Assembly (NCBI RefSeq): GCF_035989285.1
Contig: NZ_CP108513.1
Coordinates: 6,200,001 to 6,264,000 of the forward strand
DNA: 64,000 bases
From: Streptomyces sp. NBC_01235
Lineage (GTDB): Bacteria > Actinomycetota > Actinomycetes > Streptomycetales > Streptomycetaceae
Direction: 5' to 3'
The translations under genes were made by a program, and so were the position numbers. Of the stretch, positions 8,424 through 16,360 are shown in pieces; positions within the stretch are counted from its first letter, which is position 1, and every line of letters starts with the position of its first letter. Below the pieces are notes generated by a model. It did no database searches. It worked only from the letters and a program-made list of their open reading frames with translations, and had not been told where the DNA came from.

Positions 8424-9893
8424 ATGCCCGATGTCCGGCTGGCCTCGTCCCAGGGCAAGTGGATCCTGTTCACCACCGTGCTCGGCTCCAGCATGGCCCT
8501 GCTGGACTCGACCGTCGTCAACGTCGCCCTTCCGCGCATCGGCCGCGACCTGGACGCCGACCTCGCCGCCCTCCAGTGGACGGTCAACGCGTATCTGCTC
8601 ACACTGGCCGGACTGATCCTGCTCGGCGGTTCCCTGGGCGACCGTTACGGGCGGCGGAAGGTCTTCGTGATCGGGGTGGTGTGGTTCGCCGCCGCCTCGC
8701 TGCTGTGCGGGATCGCCCCGAACGCGGGGGTGCTGGTCGCCGCCCGCGCCCTGCAGGGTGTCGGCGGCGCGCTCCTCACGCCGGGCTCCCTCGCGCTCAT
8801 CCAGGGCTCCTTCCACCGCGACGACCGGGGGCGGGCGGTCGGCCTGTGGTCCGGGTTCGGCGGCATCGGGGCGGCCGTCGGGCCGTTCCTGGGCGGCTGG
8901 CTGGTGGACGGCCCGGGCTGGCGGTGGGTGTTCCTGCTGAACGTGCCGCTGGCGCTGTTGTGCGTGCCGGTGGCGCTGCGGCACGTGCCCGAGTCGGGGG
9001 ACGGCCGTAAGCACGGCCGCTTCGACGTCCTGGGCGCCTTCCTGGGCGCGCTGGCGCTGGCCCTCGTCACGTACGCCCTGATCGAGGCCGGGAGCGGGCC
9101 CCTGGGGGTGGTCGTGGCGGCGGCGGTCGCCGGCGTGGCGACCGGCGTCGCCTTCGTGGCGGTGGAGCGCCGTCGCCCGGACCCGATGCTTCCGCTCGGC
9201 ATCTTCGCGTCCCGCCAGTTCACGGCCGTCAACCTGGTCACCCTGTGCGTGTACGCGGCGTTCGGCGGGTTCTTCTTCCTCTCCGCGGTCCAGCTCCAGG
9301 TCGTGGCCGGCTGGTCGGCCCTCGGCGCGGGGACGGCACTGCTGCCGACGACCGTGCTGATGCTGCTGCTGTCCGCCCGCTCCGGCGAACTGGCCGACCG
9401 CATCGGACCGCGCATCCCCCTCACCGTCGGCCCGCTGCTGTGTGCGGCCGGGATGCTGCTGATGCTGCGGGTGGGGCCCGACGCCTCGTACGTTTCCGAC
9501 GTCCTGCCCGCCGTCCTGGTCCTCGGCCTCGGCATGGTCTCGCTGGTCGCCCCGCTGACCGCCACGGTCCTGGCCTCCGTGGACGTCGCCCGGGCGGGCG
9601 TGGCCAGCGGCATCAACAATGCGGCGGCGCGGGCCGCGGGCCTGGTCGCGGTGGCGGCGCTGCCGCTGCTCACCGGGATGGGGCAGGAGGCGTACCGCTC
9701 GGCGGACGCCTTCGACGACGCGTTCCGCCGGGCGATGGTGCTGTGCGCGGGCGTGCTGGTACTGGGCGCGGCGGTCGCCTTCACGACGGTACGACGACTG
9801 CCACCGGACTGCCGCAGGCCCGAGTGCAGGACCCACGGGAGCGTGCTGGCGCCGCCGCTGGAGGGGGAGCGGGCCAAGCCGAGACTGGGCTGA
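8424..9893 (+). CDS. MFS multidrug exporter, DHA2 (EmrB/QacA) type
   Basis: A 489-residue membrane protein with about 14 hydrophobic segments. The family motifs are visible: SMALLDSTVVNVALPRIGRD in helix 1, the loop motif LGDRYGRRKVFV between helices 2 and 3, and GPFLGGWLVDGPGWRWVFLLNVP in helix 5 (motif C). Such proteins export drugs or hydrophobic cations by proton antiport. The ATG at 8424 follows TATACC (8411-8416) at 7 nt with no Shine-Dalgarno, so it is likely leaderless. No regulator lies beside it. The last 30 residues are polar. The substrate cannot be predicted. Confidence 0.9.
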   Translation: MPDVRLASSQGKWILFTTVLGSSMALLDSTVVNVALPRIGRDLDADLAALQWTVNAYLLTLAGLILLGGSLGDRYGRRKVFVIGVVWFAAASLLCGIAPNAGVLVAARALQGVGGALLTPGSLALIQGSFHRDDRGRAVGLWSGFGGIGAAVGPFLGGWLVDGPGWRWVFLLNVPLALLCVPVALRHVPESGDGRKHGRFDVLGAFLGALALALVTYALIEAGSGPLGVVVAAAVAGVATGVAFVAVERRRPDPMLPLGIFASRQFTAVNLVTLCVYAAFGGFFFLSAVQLQVVAGWSALGAGTALLPTTVLMLLLSARSGELADRIGPRIPLTVGPLLCAAGMLLMLRVGPDASYVSDVLPAVLVLGLGMVSLVAPLTATVLASVDVARAGVASGINNAAARAAGLVAVAALPLLTGMGQEAYRSADAFDDAFRRAMVLCAGVLVLGAAVAFTTVRRLPPDCRRPECRTHGSVLAPPLEGERAKPRLG

Positions 9894-9945
9894 TTCAGCC
9901 GGTACCGCGGCACCGCAGACGTCCACGCTGGTCCACACTGGAGGC

Positions 9946-10359
9946 ATGTCCCTTCACGAAAACCTCCTCGGGGGCCCGCCCCCGACCCACCTCCCCGACG
10001 ACCCGGAGCCGCGCGAGCTCCTCGCGAACGGCACGGCGCCCGCCGACGTCGCCGCGAAGTACCCGACGTCCTCGCTGGCCTGGGCCCAGCTCGCCGACGA
10101 CGCGTTCGAGCGGGGCAGCGTGGTGGAGTCCTACGCGTACGCCCGTACGGGGTACCACCGCGGCCTGGACAGCCTGCGCCGAGGCGGCTGGAAGGGCCAC
10201 GGCCCGGTGCCCTGGGAGCACGAGCCGAACCGCGGCTTCCTGCGCGCCCTGCACGCCCTCGCCCGCGCCGCGCAGGCCATCGGCGAGCAGGAGGAGTACG
10301 AGCGCTGCACGCAGTTCCTGAAGGACTCCTCGCCGACGGCCGCCCAGACACTGGGCTAG
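9946..10359 (+). CDS. DUF3151 family protein
   Basis: A 137-residue cytosolic protein of the actinobacterial DUF3151 family, recognised from MSLHENLLGGPPPTHLP and the helical segments SLAWAQLADDAFERGSVVESYAYARTGYHRGLD and FLRALHALARAAQAIGE. The helical hairpins look TPR-like. The family has no assigned function and commonly sits beside fba. GGAG at 9941-9944 precedes the ATG closely. A strong terminator follows 36 bp after the stop. Confidence 0.85.
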   Translation: MSLHENLLGGPPPTHLPDDPEPRELLANGTAPADVAAKYPTSSLAWAQLADDAFERGSVVESYAYARTGYHRGLDSLRRGGWKGHGPVPWEHEPNRGFLRALHALARAAQAIGEQEEYERCTQFLKDSSPTAAQTLG

Positions 10360-10395
10360 CCGTACGCCTGCTGTAGCCCGTAGGTGGTGCGTGTC

Positions 10396-10436
10396 GCCCG
10401 TCCGGTCCTGGTGTGACCGGACGGGCCTTGCGTTTT
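10396..10436 (+). terminator. Terminator after the DUF3151 gene
   Basis: A 12-bp perfect inverted repeat (10396-10407 with 10415-10426) has a 7-nt loop and is followed within 10 nt by a short T-run at 10433-10436. Confidence 0.85.
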
Positions 10437-10532
10437 CGGCCCGGGATTGCGCAGGATGCGGGTGGGGACCGGGGCCCCCGTGTCGATAACGGCAGGGGCG
10501 GACCGCTACCCGGAGTACAACAGGAGACAGCG

Positions 10533-11378
10533 ATGTCCCTCCAGGCTCAGCCTCACGAGGCTTCGGAGCCCGAGACCCCGCATCTCGACTTCGCAGGCAC
10601 GACGCCGTACGAGGACTACGTCAAGGCGGACGTGCTCACCCACCTCCAGCACACCCTCTCCGACGATCCCGGAGAGATGGTCTTCCTGGTCACGACCCAG
10701 GTCATGGAGCTGTGGTTCACGGTCATCGTCCACGAGTGGGAGACGGCGGCCCGCGCCCTGCGCTCGGACGACGTACCGACGGCGATCGCCGCGCTGAAGC
10801 GTTCCGTCCGCGAGCTGGAGGCGCTGAACGCCTCCTGGAGGCCGCTCGCGCAGCTGACCCCGGCCCAGTTCAACGCCTACCGCTCCGCGCTCGGCGAGGG
10901 CTCCGGTTTCCAGTCGGCGATGTACCGCCGCATGGAGTTCCTGCTCGGCGAGAAGTCCGCGTCCATGCTGGTCCCGCACCGCGGCGCGCCCCGCGTCCAC
11001 GCGGAGCTGGAGAAGGCGCTGCACGAGCCCGGCCTGTACGACGAGGTGCTGCGGCTGCTGGCCCGCCGCGGCCACGCGATCCCCGCGGCCGTCCTGGAGC
11101 GCGACATCTCGCGGCGCCACGAGCCCTCGCCGGAGGTCGAGGCGGTGTGGACGACCGTGTACTCGGGCGACGAGGGGGACGAGGTCGCCCGCCTCGGCGA
11201 GGCTCTGACGGACGTCGCCGAACTGGTGTGGCGCTGGCGCAACGACCACCTCGTCGCCACCCGCCGCGCGATGGGTGCGAAGGCGGGCACCGGCGGCTCG
11301 GCCGGCGTGGCCTGGCTGGAGAAGCGCGCGCAGAAGAACGTGTTCCCCGAGCTGTGGACGGCGAGGTCCCATGTCTGA
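10533..11378 (+). CDS. kynA: Tryptophan 2,3-dioxygenase
   Basis: A 281-residue heme dioxygenase opening the indole ring of L-tryptophan to N-formylkynurenine, the first step of the kynurenine route. Family hallmarks: TPYEDYVKADVLTHLQ, QVMELWFTVIVHEW, the substrate-contact stretch NAYRSALGEGSGFQSAMYR, and VWRWRNDHLVATRRAMGAKAGTGGSAGVAWL near the C-terminus, which includes the conserved heme-ligand His region. AGGAG at 10522-10526 is 6 nt before the ATG. The kynureninase gene overlaps its stop by 8 nt, so the two are translationally coupled. Confidence 0.96.
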   Translation: MSLQAQPHEASEPETPHLDFAGTTPYEDYVKADVLTHLQHTLSDDPGEMVFLVTTQVMELWFTVIVHEWETAARALRSDDVPTAIAALKRSVRELEALNASWRPLAQLTPAQFNAYRSALGEGSGFQSAMYRRMEFLLGEKSASMLVPHRGAPRVHAELEKALHEPGLYDEVLRLLARRGHAIPAAVLERDISRRHEPSPEVEAVWTTVYSGDEGDEVARLGEALTDVAELVWRWRNDHLVATRRAMGAKAGTGGSAGVAWLEKRAQKNVFPELWTARSHV

Positions 11379-12576
11379 CCGACTCGCCCTCACCGCGAAG
11401 GAGCTGGACGCGAGCGACGAACTGGCGGGCACGCGCGCGCGGTTCGTGCTCGACGATGTTGTCTACCTGGACGGCAACTCGCTGGGCGCGCTGCCCGCGG
11501 CCGTCCCGGACCGCGTCGAGGACGTCGTGCGCCGCCAGTGGGGCGAGCTGCGCATCCGATCCTGGGACGAGAGCGGCTGGTGGACGGCGCCCGAGCGGAT
11601 CGGCGACCGGATCGCCCCGCTGGTGGGCGCGGCGGCCGGGCAGATCGTGGTCGGCGACTCGACAAGCGTCAACGTCTTCAAGGCACTCGTGGGCGCGGTG
11701 CGCCTGGTGGACGGCGCCGGGGATGCCCGGGTCGCCCGGGACGAGATCCTCGTCGACGCGACGACCTTCCCCACGGACGGCTACATAGCGGAGTCCGCGG
11801 CCCGTCTGACCGGCCGCACGCTGATCCCGGTGACGCCGGGCGAGGTGCCGGCCGCGCTGTCGGAGCGCACGGCCGCCGTCCTGCTCAACCACGCCGACTA
11901 CCGCACCGGACGGCTGCACGACCTGCCCTCGCTGACCGCCGCCGTGCACGCGGCGGGCGCGGTCGCCGTCTGGGACCTGTGCCACAGCGCGGGCGCCCTG
12001 CCGGTGGGCCTCGACGAGCACGGCGTGGACCTCGCGGTCGGCTGTACCTACAAGTACCTGAACGGCGGGCCGGGTTCCCCGGCGTACCTGTACGTTCGGC
12101 GCGACCTCCAGGACCGCTTCGACTCGCCGCTGCCCGGCTGGAACTCGCACGCCGAGCCCTTCGCGATGCGGGAGACGTACGAGCCGGCCCGGGGCGCGCC
12201 GCGCGGGCGCGTCGGCACCCCGGACATCCTGTCGATGCTCGCCCTGGAGGCGGCCCTCGACGTCTGGGACGGCGTGTCGATCGAGGCGGTGCGGGCGAAG
12301 TCGTTGGCCCTTACGGACTTCTTCCTGGAGTGCGTCGCCGCCTACGTCCCCGAGGGGCGGGTCGAGTCGCTGACTCCGGTGCGTCACGAGGAGCGGGGCA
12401 GCCAGGTGGCGCTGCGCTGCGAGAACGCCGGAGACGTCATGCGGCGGCTGATCGAGCGCGGGGTCGTCGGCGACTTCCGCCGCCCGGACGTCCTGCGGTT
12501 CGGCTTCACCCCGCTGTACGTCGGGTTCGCGGACGTGGAGCGGGCGGTGCGGATCCTGGGGGAGGAATTGCGCTGA
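11371..12576 (+). CDS. kynU: Kynureninase
   Basis: A 401-residue PLP enzyme hydrolysing kynurenine to anthranilate and alanine. The PLP lysine is Lys228 in CTYKYLNGGPGSP. Other signatures are YLDGNSLGALP, WDLCHSAGALPVGLDEHGVDLAVG (the cofactor Asp) and the C-terminal RFGFTPLYVGFADVE. The start ATG lies inside the end of the dioxygenase gene (overlap 11371-11378). Together with the dioxygenase and the hydrolase at 12970 it completes tryptophan to anthranilate, which can supply catabolism or anthranilate-derived metabolites. A tandem repeat block begins straight after the stop. Confidence 0.95.
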   Translation: MSDRLALTAKELDASDELAGTRARFVLDDVVYLDGNSLGALPAAVPDRVEDVVRRQWGELRIRSWDESGWWTAPERIGDRIAPLVGAAAGQIVVGDSTSVNVFKALVGAVRLVDGAGDARVARDEILVDATTFPTDGYIAESAARLTGRTLIPVTPGEVPAALSERTAAVLLNHADYRTGRLHDLPSLTAAVHAAGAVAVWDLCHSAGALPVGLDEHGVDLAVGCTYKYLNGGPGSPAYLYVRRDLQDRFDSPLPGWNSHAEPFAMRETYEPARGAPRGRVGTPDILSMLALEAALDVWDGVSIEAVRAKSLALTDFFLECVAAYVPEGRVESLTPVRHEERGSQVALRCENAGDVMRRLIERGVVGDFRRPDVLRFGFTPLYVGFADVERAVRILGEELR

Positions 12577-12735
12577 CCCGGCTGACCGCCTGACCGGCTG
12601 ACCGGCTGACCGTCTGACCCGGCTGACCGTCTGACCCGGCTGACCGTCTGACCCGGCTGACCGTCTGACCCGGCTGACCGTCTGACCCGGCTGACCGCCT
12701 GACCCGGCTGACCGGCTGACCGGCTGACCAGGTGA
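12577..12735. repeat. 17-bp tandem repeat block downstream of kynU
   Basis: Six contiguous 17-bp units start at 12612, 12629, 12646, 12663, 12680 and 12697 (consensus GTCTGACCCGGCTGACC). Degenerate 8-9 bp half units (CTGACCGG / CTGACCCGG) flank them on both sides. The period is not a multiple of three and no ribosome site is present, so it is non-coding. There are no unique spacers, so it is not a CRISPR. Copy number probably varies by replication slippage. Confidence 0.95.
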
Positions 12736-12750
12736 TTGAGCCGACCGGCT

Positions 12751-12782
12751 CTCCTGGGCGTACTTGGGGGTGCGCCCAGGAG
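12751..12782 (+). terminator. Hairpin after the kynU repeat block
   Basis: A 10-bp perfect inverted repeat, 12751-12760 with 12773-12782, has a 12-nt loop and lies downstream of the tandem repeats. It probably ends the dioxygenase-kynureninase transcript. Confidence 0.65.
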
Positions 12783-12969
12783 ATCGCCATCCCCTGGCGG
12801 GCGGCCCGCGGGGGTGACACCACAGCAGAACCGTTTACCTCTCACCGTGCGTGACATCCGCGTGTCCGCGCACGTCACGGGCCTGATACCGTCCCGGCCA
12901 GCGGCCGAATTCTCCCCTGGTCCACTATCCGTCCCGTCCAAATCTGTTTCGTCGTTGAGAGGTTGGAGC

Positions 12970-13854
12970 ATGCCGGACGACGTTGTCGCAGCCCGGGCCG
13001 CCGCTGAGGAGGAGTCGGCCTTCGCGCATCCGCCGGTCGACCCCGACGTCACCACGACGTACGGCGACCACCCCGACCAGGTGATCGACTTCTACGTCCC
13101 GCGCGTGGCGGCGGGCCCGGGCGGCTCCGTCCCGCTCGTCGTCGTCCTGCACGGCGGGGCCTGGCGCGCGCCGTACGACCGGCGGCACATCACACCGTTC
13201 GCGGACTTCCTGGCCCGACGAGGGTTTGCCGTGGCCAACGTCGAGTACCGGCGGGGCGCCGGGAACCCGGCCCCGGAGGGGACATCCCCGATCGCGGGGC
13301 GCTGGCCCGACACCTTCGACGACATCGCCGCCGCCCTGGACGCGCTCCCCGCCCTCGTCAAGGACGTCCTGCCGCAGGCCGACGCGCGCCGCACCGTGCT
13401 CACCGGCCACTCGGCGGGCGGCCACCTCGCCCTGTGGGCGGCGGCCCGGCATGTGCTGCCCGCCGACGCGCCCTGGCGCACCGGCGGCCCCGCCGCGCTG
13501 CGGGGCGTCGTCGCGCTCGCCCCGATCGCCGACTTCACGGTCGCCGGGAAGCTGGACGTCTGCGGCGGAGCGGCCTGCCAACTCCTGGGCGGCGACGAGC
13601 AGTTCGAAGAGAGGCGACCGTACGCCGACCCCGCGCTCCTGCTGCCGACCGGCATCGCGACGACGCTGGTCCAGGGCCGCACCGACCTGGTCGTCCCGCA
13701 GGCGGTCGCCGAGGCGTACGCGGACGCGGCGGCGAAGGCGGGCGAGGTCGTGGGCCTGACCCTCCTCGAGGACGTCGGCCACTTCCCGCTGATCGACCCG
13801 GCGGCGGACGCGTGCGCCGTGGTGGCGGAGGAGATCGCGCAGCTGGCGTGGTGA
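12970..13854 (+). CDS. Alpha/beta hydrolase, probable kynurenine formamidase
   Basis: A 294-residue serine hydrolase. It has the oxyanion motif VVLHGGAWR, the nucleophile elbow GHSAGG with Ser148, the acid GRTDLVV and the histidine DVGHFPL. The HGG-x-W plus GHSAGG combination is typical of animal-type arylformamidase, which hydrolyses N-formylkynurenine to kynurenine. Its location directly after the dioxygenase and kynureninase genes makes that the most likely role; a general esterase is the alternative. I recall that Streptomyces coelicolor uses such a three-gene set. It has its own upstream gap (12783-12969), so it may have its own promoter. The start is ATG at 12970 after TTGGAG. Confidence 0.85.
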   Translation: MPDDVVAARAAAEEESAFAHPPVDPDVTTTYGDHPDQVIDFYVPRVAAGPGGSVPLVVVLHGGAWRAPYDRRHITPFADFLARRGFAVANVEYRRGAGNPAPEGTSPIAGRWPDTFDDIAAALDALPALVKDVLPQADARRTVLTGHSAGGHLALWAAARHVLPADAPWRTGGPAALRGVVALAPIADFTVAGKLDVCGGAACQLLGGDEQFEERRPYADPALLLPTGIATTLVQGRTDLVVPQAVAEAYADAAAKAGEVVGLTLLEDVGHFPLIDPAADACAVVAEEIAQLAW

Positions 13855-13893
13855 GGCCGGTGAGTGGGTGGCGGCCCCTGCCTTCAGTGGGTA

Positions 13894-13909
13894 GCCCCCT
13901 GCTGGGGGC
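13894..13909 (+). terminator. Short GC hairpin after the formamidase gene
   Basis: GCCCCC (13894-13899) and GGGGGC (13904-13909) pair around a 4-nt loop, 40 bp past the stop. Confidence 0.5.
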
Positions 13910-13941
13910 CCGTGCCTCCCGTAGGTGTGCGGACCTGTCGT

Positions 13942-13959
13942 ACCCGTAATACCTGAGAG
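13942..13959 (+). promoter_or_regulatory. Shared 18-bp motif / promoter element, copy 1
   Basis: ACCCGTAATACCTGAGAG matches 15 of 18 positions with the stretch 18498-18515 upstream of the second histidine kinase gene. TAATAC inside it could be a -10 box. It is a candidate binding site for one of the neighbouring response regulators, or a shared promoter type. Confidence 0.4.
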
Positions 13960-14067
13960 CTACGTCGCAGGAGAGTCCCGCAGCAGGACGCGGACGACGA
14001 GCGCCGATCCGTAACTTCCAAGCCAGAAAGGCCCGATGGCGGGCCGACCGGCAAAGGAGGGGCGGGG

Positions 14068-15105
14068 ATGGCGGAGCTTCGTTTTCGCGGACGGTGGCGG
14101 CGGCCGTGGCGCCGTGAAGAGGAAACGCCCCAGGGGCGGCGCTGGGTCCGCGCCCTGCTGGCCGTCCTGGTCACCGCCGCCGTGGTCGTCCCCCTCACGG
14201 CGGCGACCCGGCCGAGCATCCCCGCTCCCGCCCCTGCCCACCTCGCCACGCCGACGGCGGCGACGCTCGGCAAGGCGTACGCCGCGAACCGGGCCAACGC
14301 CGCCCTGGCGTCCCGGATGGCCGCGGCCCACGGGGACCGCCACCGCGCGGCCTCGGACCGGGCACTGGCCGCCCCCTCCCGCAGACTGCTCACGTTCGAC
14401 GGCCGTGGTTCCGGCCGCGCGGTCGAGGTGTTCGGGGACCTCGCGCACGCCGAGCGCGTCGCCGTCCTCGTACCGGGCTCGGACACCTCCCTGGACACCT
14501 ACGAGCGCTTCCGCGCGGGAGCGGCCGCACTGCACGACCGGCTCGCCCTACAGGCTCAGGCCGGGGCCGGGGCCGGGGCCAGTCCGCGGACGGCTGTGGT
14601 GGCCTGGCTCGGCTACACCACCCCCGGCACGATCAGCACCACCGCGATCACCCCGTCCCGCGCTGCCGAAGCGGCCCCGGACCTGCGGGAGTTCATCGGC
14701 ACGTTGAGGGCCGTCACCGGACCGGCCTCCCACGTCACCGTCCTGTGCCACTCGTACGGCACGGTCGTGTGCGCCCGCGCCGCTTCCGGTCTGGACGTGA
14801 CCGACCTCGTCCTCCTCGGCAGCCCGGGCACGGGCGCGGACTCGGCGGCGGACCTGCACACCCGCGCGCGGGTGTGGGCGGCGAGGGGCGCCGACGACTG
14901 GGTGGCGGACGTCCCGCACGTCAGCGCCGACCTGTTCGGCACCACGGTCGGCTTCGGCACCGACCCGATGTCCCCGTCGTTCGGCGCCCGCGTCTTCGCG
15001 GCGGGCTCCGGCGGCCACAGCGACTACTTCACCCCGGGCTCGGCCTCCCTGGCCAACCTCGCCCGGATCGTCCTGGGCGACACCATGGAGGTGACCCATG
15101 CCTGA
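14068..15105 (+). CDS. Alpha/beta hydrolase (DUF1023-like) with N-terminal membrane anchor
   Basis: A 345-residue protein. After a basic start, residues 27-48 form one hydrophobic segment, so the enzyme is likely exported or membrane-anchored. Residues 100-335 resemble the actinobacterial DUF1023 / Abhydrolase_8 group: VLVPGSDTSLDTYERF, WLGYTTPG, the nucleophile CHSYGTV, LVLLGSPGTGADS, and a histidine in SGGHSDYF. The substrate is unknown. AAAGGAGG at 14053-14060 is 7 nt before the ATG, a near-perfect ribosome site. The acyltransferase gene overlaps its end by 8 nt, and the kinase-regulator genes follow in the same direction, so this may be an operon for cell-envelope modification. Confidence 0.8.
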   Translation: MAELRFRGRWRRPWRREEETPQGRRWVRALLAVLVTAAVVVPLTAATRPSIPAPAPAHLATPTAATLGKAYAANRANAALASRMAAAHGDRHRAASDRALAAPSRRLLTFDGRGSGRAVEVFGDLAHAERVAVLVPGSDTSLDTYERFRAGAAALHDRLALQAQAGAGAGASPRTAVVAWLGYTTPGTISTTAITPSRAAEAAPDLREFIGTLRAVTGPASHVTVLCHSYGTVVCARAASGLDVTDLVLLGSPGTGADSAADLHTRARVWAARGADDWVADVPHVSADLFGTTVGFGTDPMSPSFGARVFAAGSGGHSDYFTPGSASLANLARIVLGDTMEVTHA

Positions 15106-16360
15106 GACCCACGAGACGCGGAGGCCGTTGCCGGGCATACGAGCGCTGTTGCCGGGTGTGCGGCGAGCCGCCGCCCGGATCGACGCCGGCACGCCCCCGC
15201 AGCGCGACCGGGCCGTGGACGCCCTGCGCGCGTTCGCCGTCCTGGGCGTCGTCCTCGGCCACTGGCTGGTGACGGCCCTGGTCGCGGACGGCAACACCCT
15301 GCGCGCCGCGAGCCCCCTCGGCCCCATGCCCTGGCTCGCCCCCGTGTCCTGGATGTTCCAGACGCTTGCGGTGTTCTTCATGGTGGGTGGCCACGTGGCG
15401 ACCCGCAGCCTCGCCTCGGCACGGGAACGGGAACCAGGCGGGACGCGCGGGACCTACTTCAGGTGGCTGCGGGCGCGCCTGGCCCGGCTGTTCGGGCCGG
15501 TGGTGGCCGTACTGGCGGTGTGGACGGTCGGCGTGGTCGGTCTCCTGCTGGGCGGCGCATCCTTCGTCACCGTGCACACCGTGGTCAAACTGGCGTTGTC
15601 CCCCCTCTGGTTCCTGCTGGTCTTCGCCGCGCTGACGGCCGCGACCCCGCTGCTGGTCCGGCTCAACCCGCTGTGGCCGCTGGCCGTCGTCCTCCATGTG
15701 GACCTGGTGCGTTTCGGCCTGGGCGGCCCGTCGTGGCTGGGCTGGGTGAACGTGGCGGCGGGCTGGCTGGTGCCGTACACGGTGGGCGCGGCCTGGACCC
15801 GGGGCGAGCTGGAGCGCCCGCGCGCGGGCTGGATCCTGTTCGCCGGCGGGGCGGTGACGACGGCGCTGCTGGTCGGCTTCGCCGGCTACCCGGCGTCGAT
15901 GGTGGGCGTGCCCGGCGCGGCGGTCTCCAACCTCAACCCGCCGACGCTGGCCGCCGTCACCTTCGGGCTCGCCCAGTGCGGACTGGCCCTGCTGCTGCGC
16001 GACCGGCTGCGTCGGGCCATGCGCCGGCCCCTGGCCTGGGCGGCGGTGGCGCTGGTGAACCTCTCCGCGATGACGGTGTTCCTCTGGCACCAGACGGCCA
16101 TGATGGCGACCACCGCGACGGGTCTCTTCGTCGGCCGCCTGCCCGGCCTGCACACGGTTCCCGACGGGCTGGACTGGGTGGCTGCCCGGCTGCTGTGGCT
16201 GCCGGTCTTCGCCCTGATGCTGGGGGTGTGCTGGGCGGCGTTCCACGGCTTCGAGAGCGGCGGAGGGCGGCGCGTGCGGAGGGAGCCGGGTGGGTCACGA
16301 GTGGTACGTGTCGGACCCCGTGGGAAAACGCCGGGGCTGCGGGAGACCCCGCATGTCTAG
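15098..16360 (+). CDS. Acyltransferase 3 family membrane protein
   Basis: A 420-residue integral membrane protein with about ten hydrophobic helices. The family motif is at residues 36-54 (DALRAFAVLGVVLGHWLV) with the conserved His, followed by WMFQTLAVFFMVGGHVATRS. Such enzymes O-acetylate or otherwise acylate sugars, peptidoglycan or antibiotics at the membrane. It overlaps the upstream hydrolase by 8 nt (ATGCCTGA) and the histidine kinase downstream by 8 nt. The C-terminal 35 residues are basic and cytoplasmic. The substrate cannot be told. Confidence 0.85.
   Translation: MPETHETRRPLPGIRALLPGVRRAAARIDAGTPPQRDRAVDALRAFAVLGVVLGHWLVTALVADGNTLRAASPLGPMPWLAPVSWMFQTLAVFFMVGGHVATRSLASAREREPGGTRGTYFRWLRARLARLFGPVVAVLAVWTVGVVGLLLGGASFVTVHTVVKLALSPLWFLLVFAALTAATPLLVRLNPLWPLAVVLHVDLVRFGLGGPSWLGWVNVAAGWLVPYTVGAAWTRGELERPRAGWILFAGGAVTTALLVGFAGYPASMVGVPGAAVSNLNPPTLAAVTFGLAQCGLALLLRDRLRRAMRRPLAWAAVALVNLSAMTVFLWHQTAMMATTATGLFVGRLPGLHTVPDGLDWVAARLLWLPVFALMLGVCWAAFHGFESGGGRRVRREPGGSRVVRVGPRGKTPGLRETPHV

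Noticed and set aside
12577..12735. CRISPR array
   Set aside because: Units are contiguous and 17 bp, there are no spacers and no cas genes.
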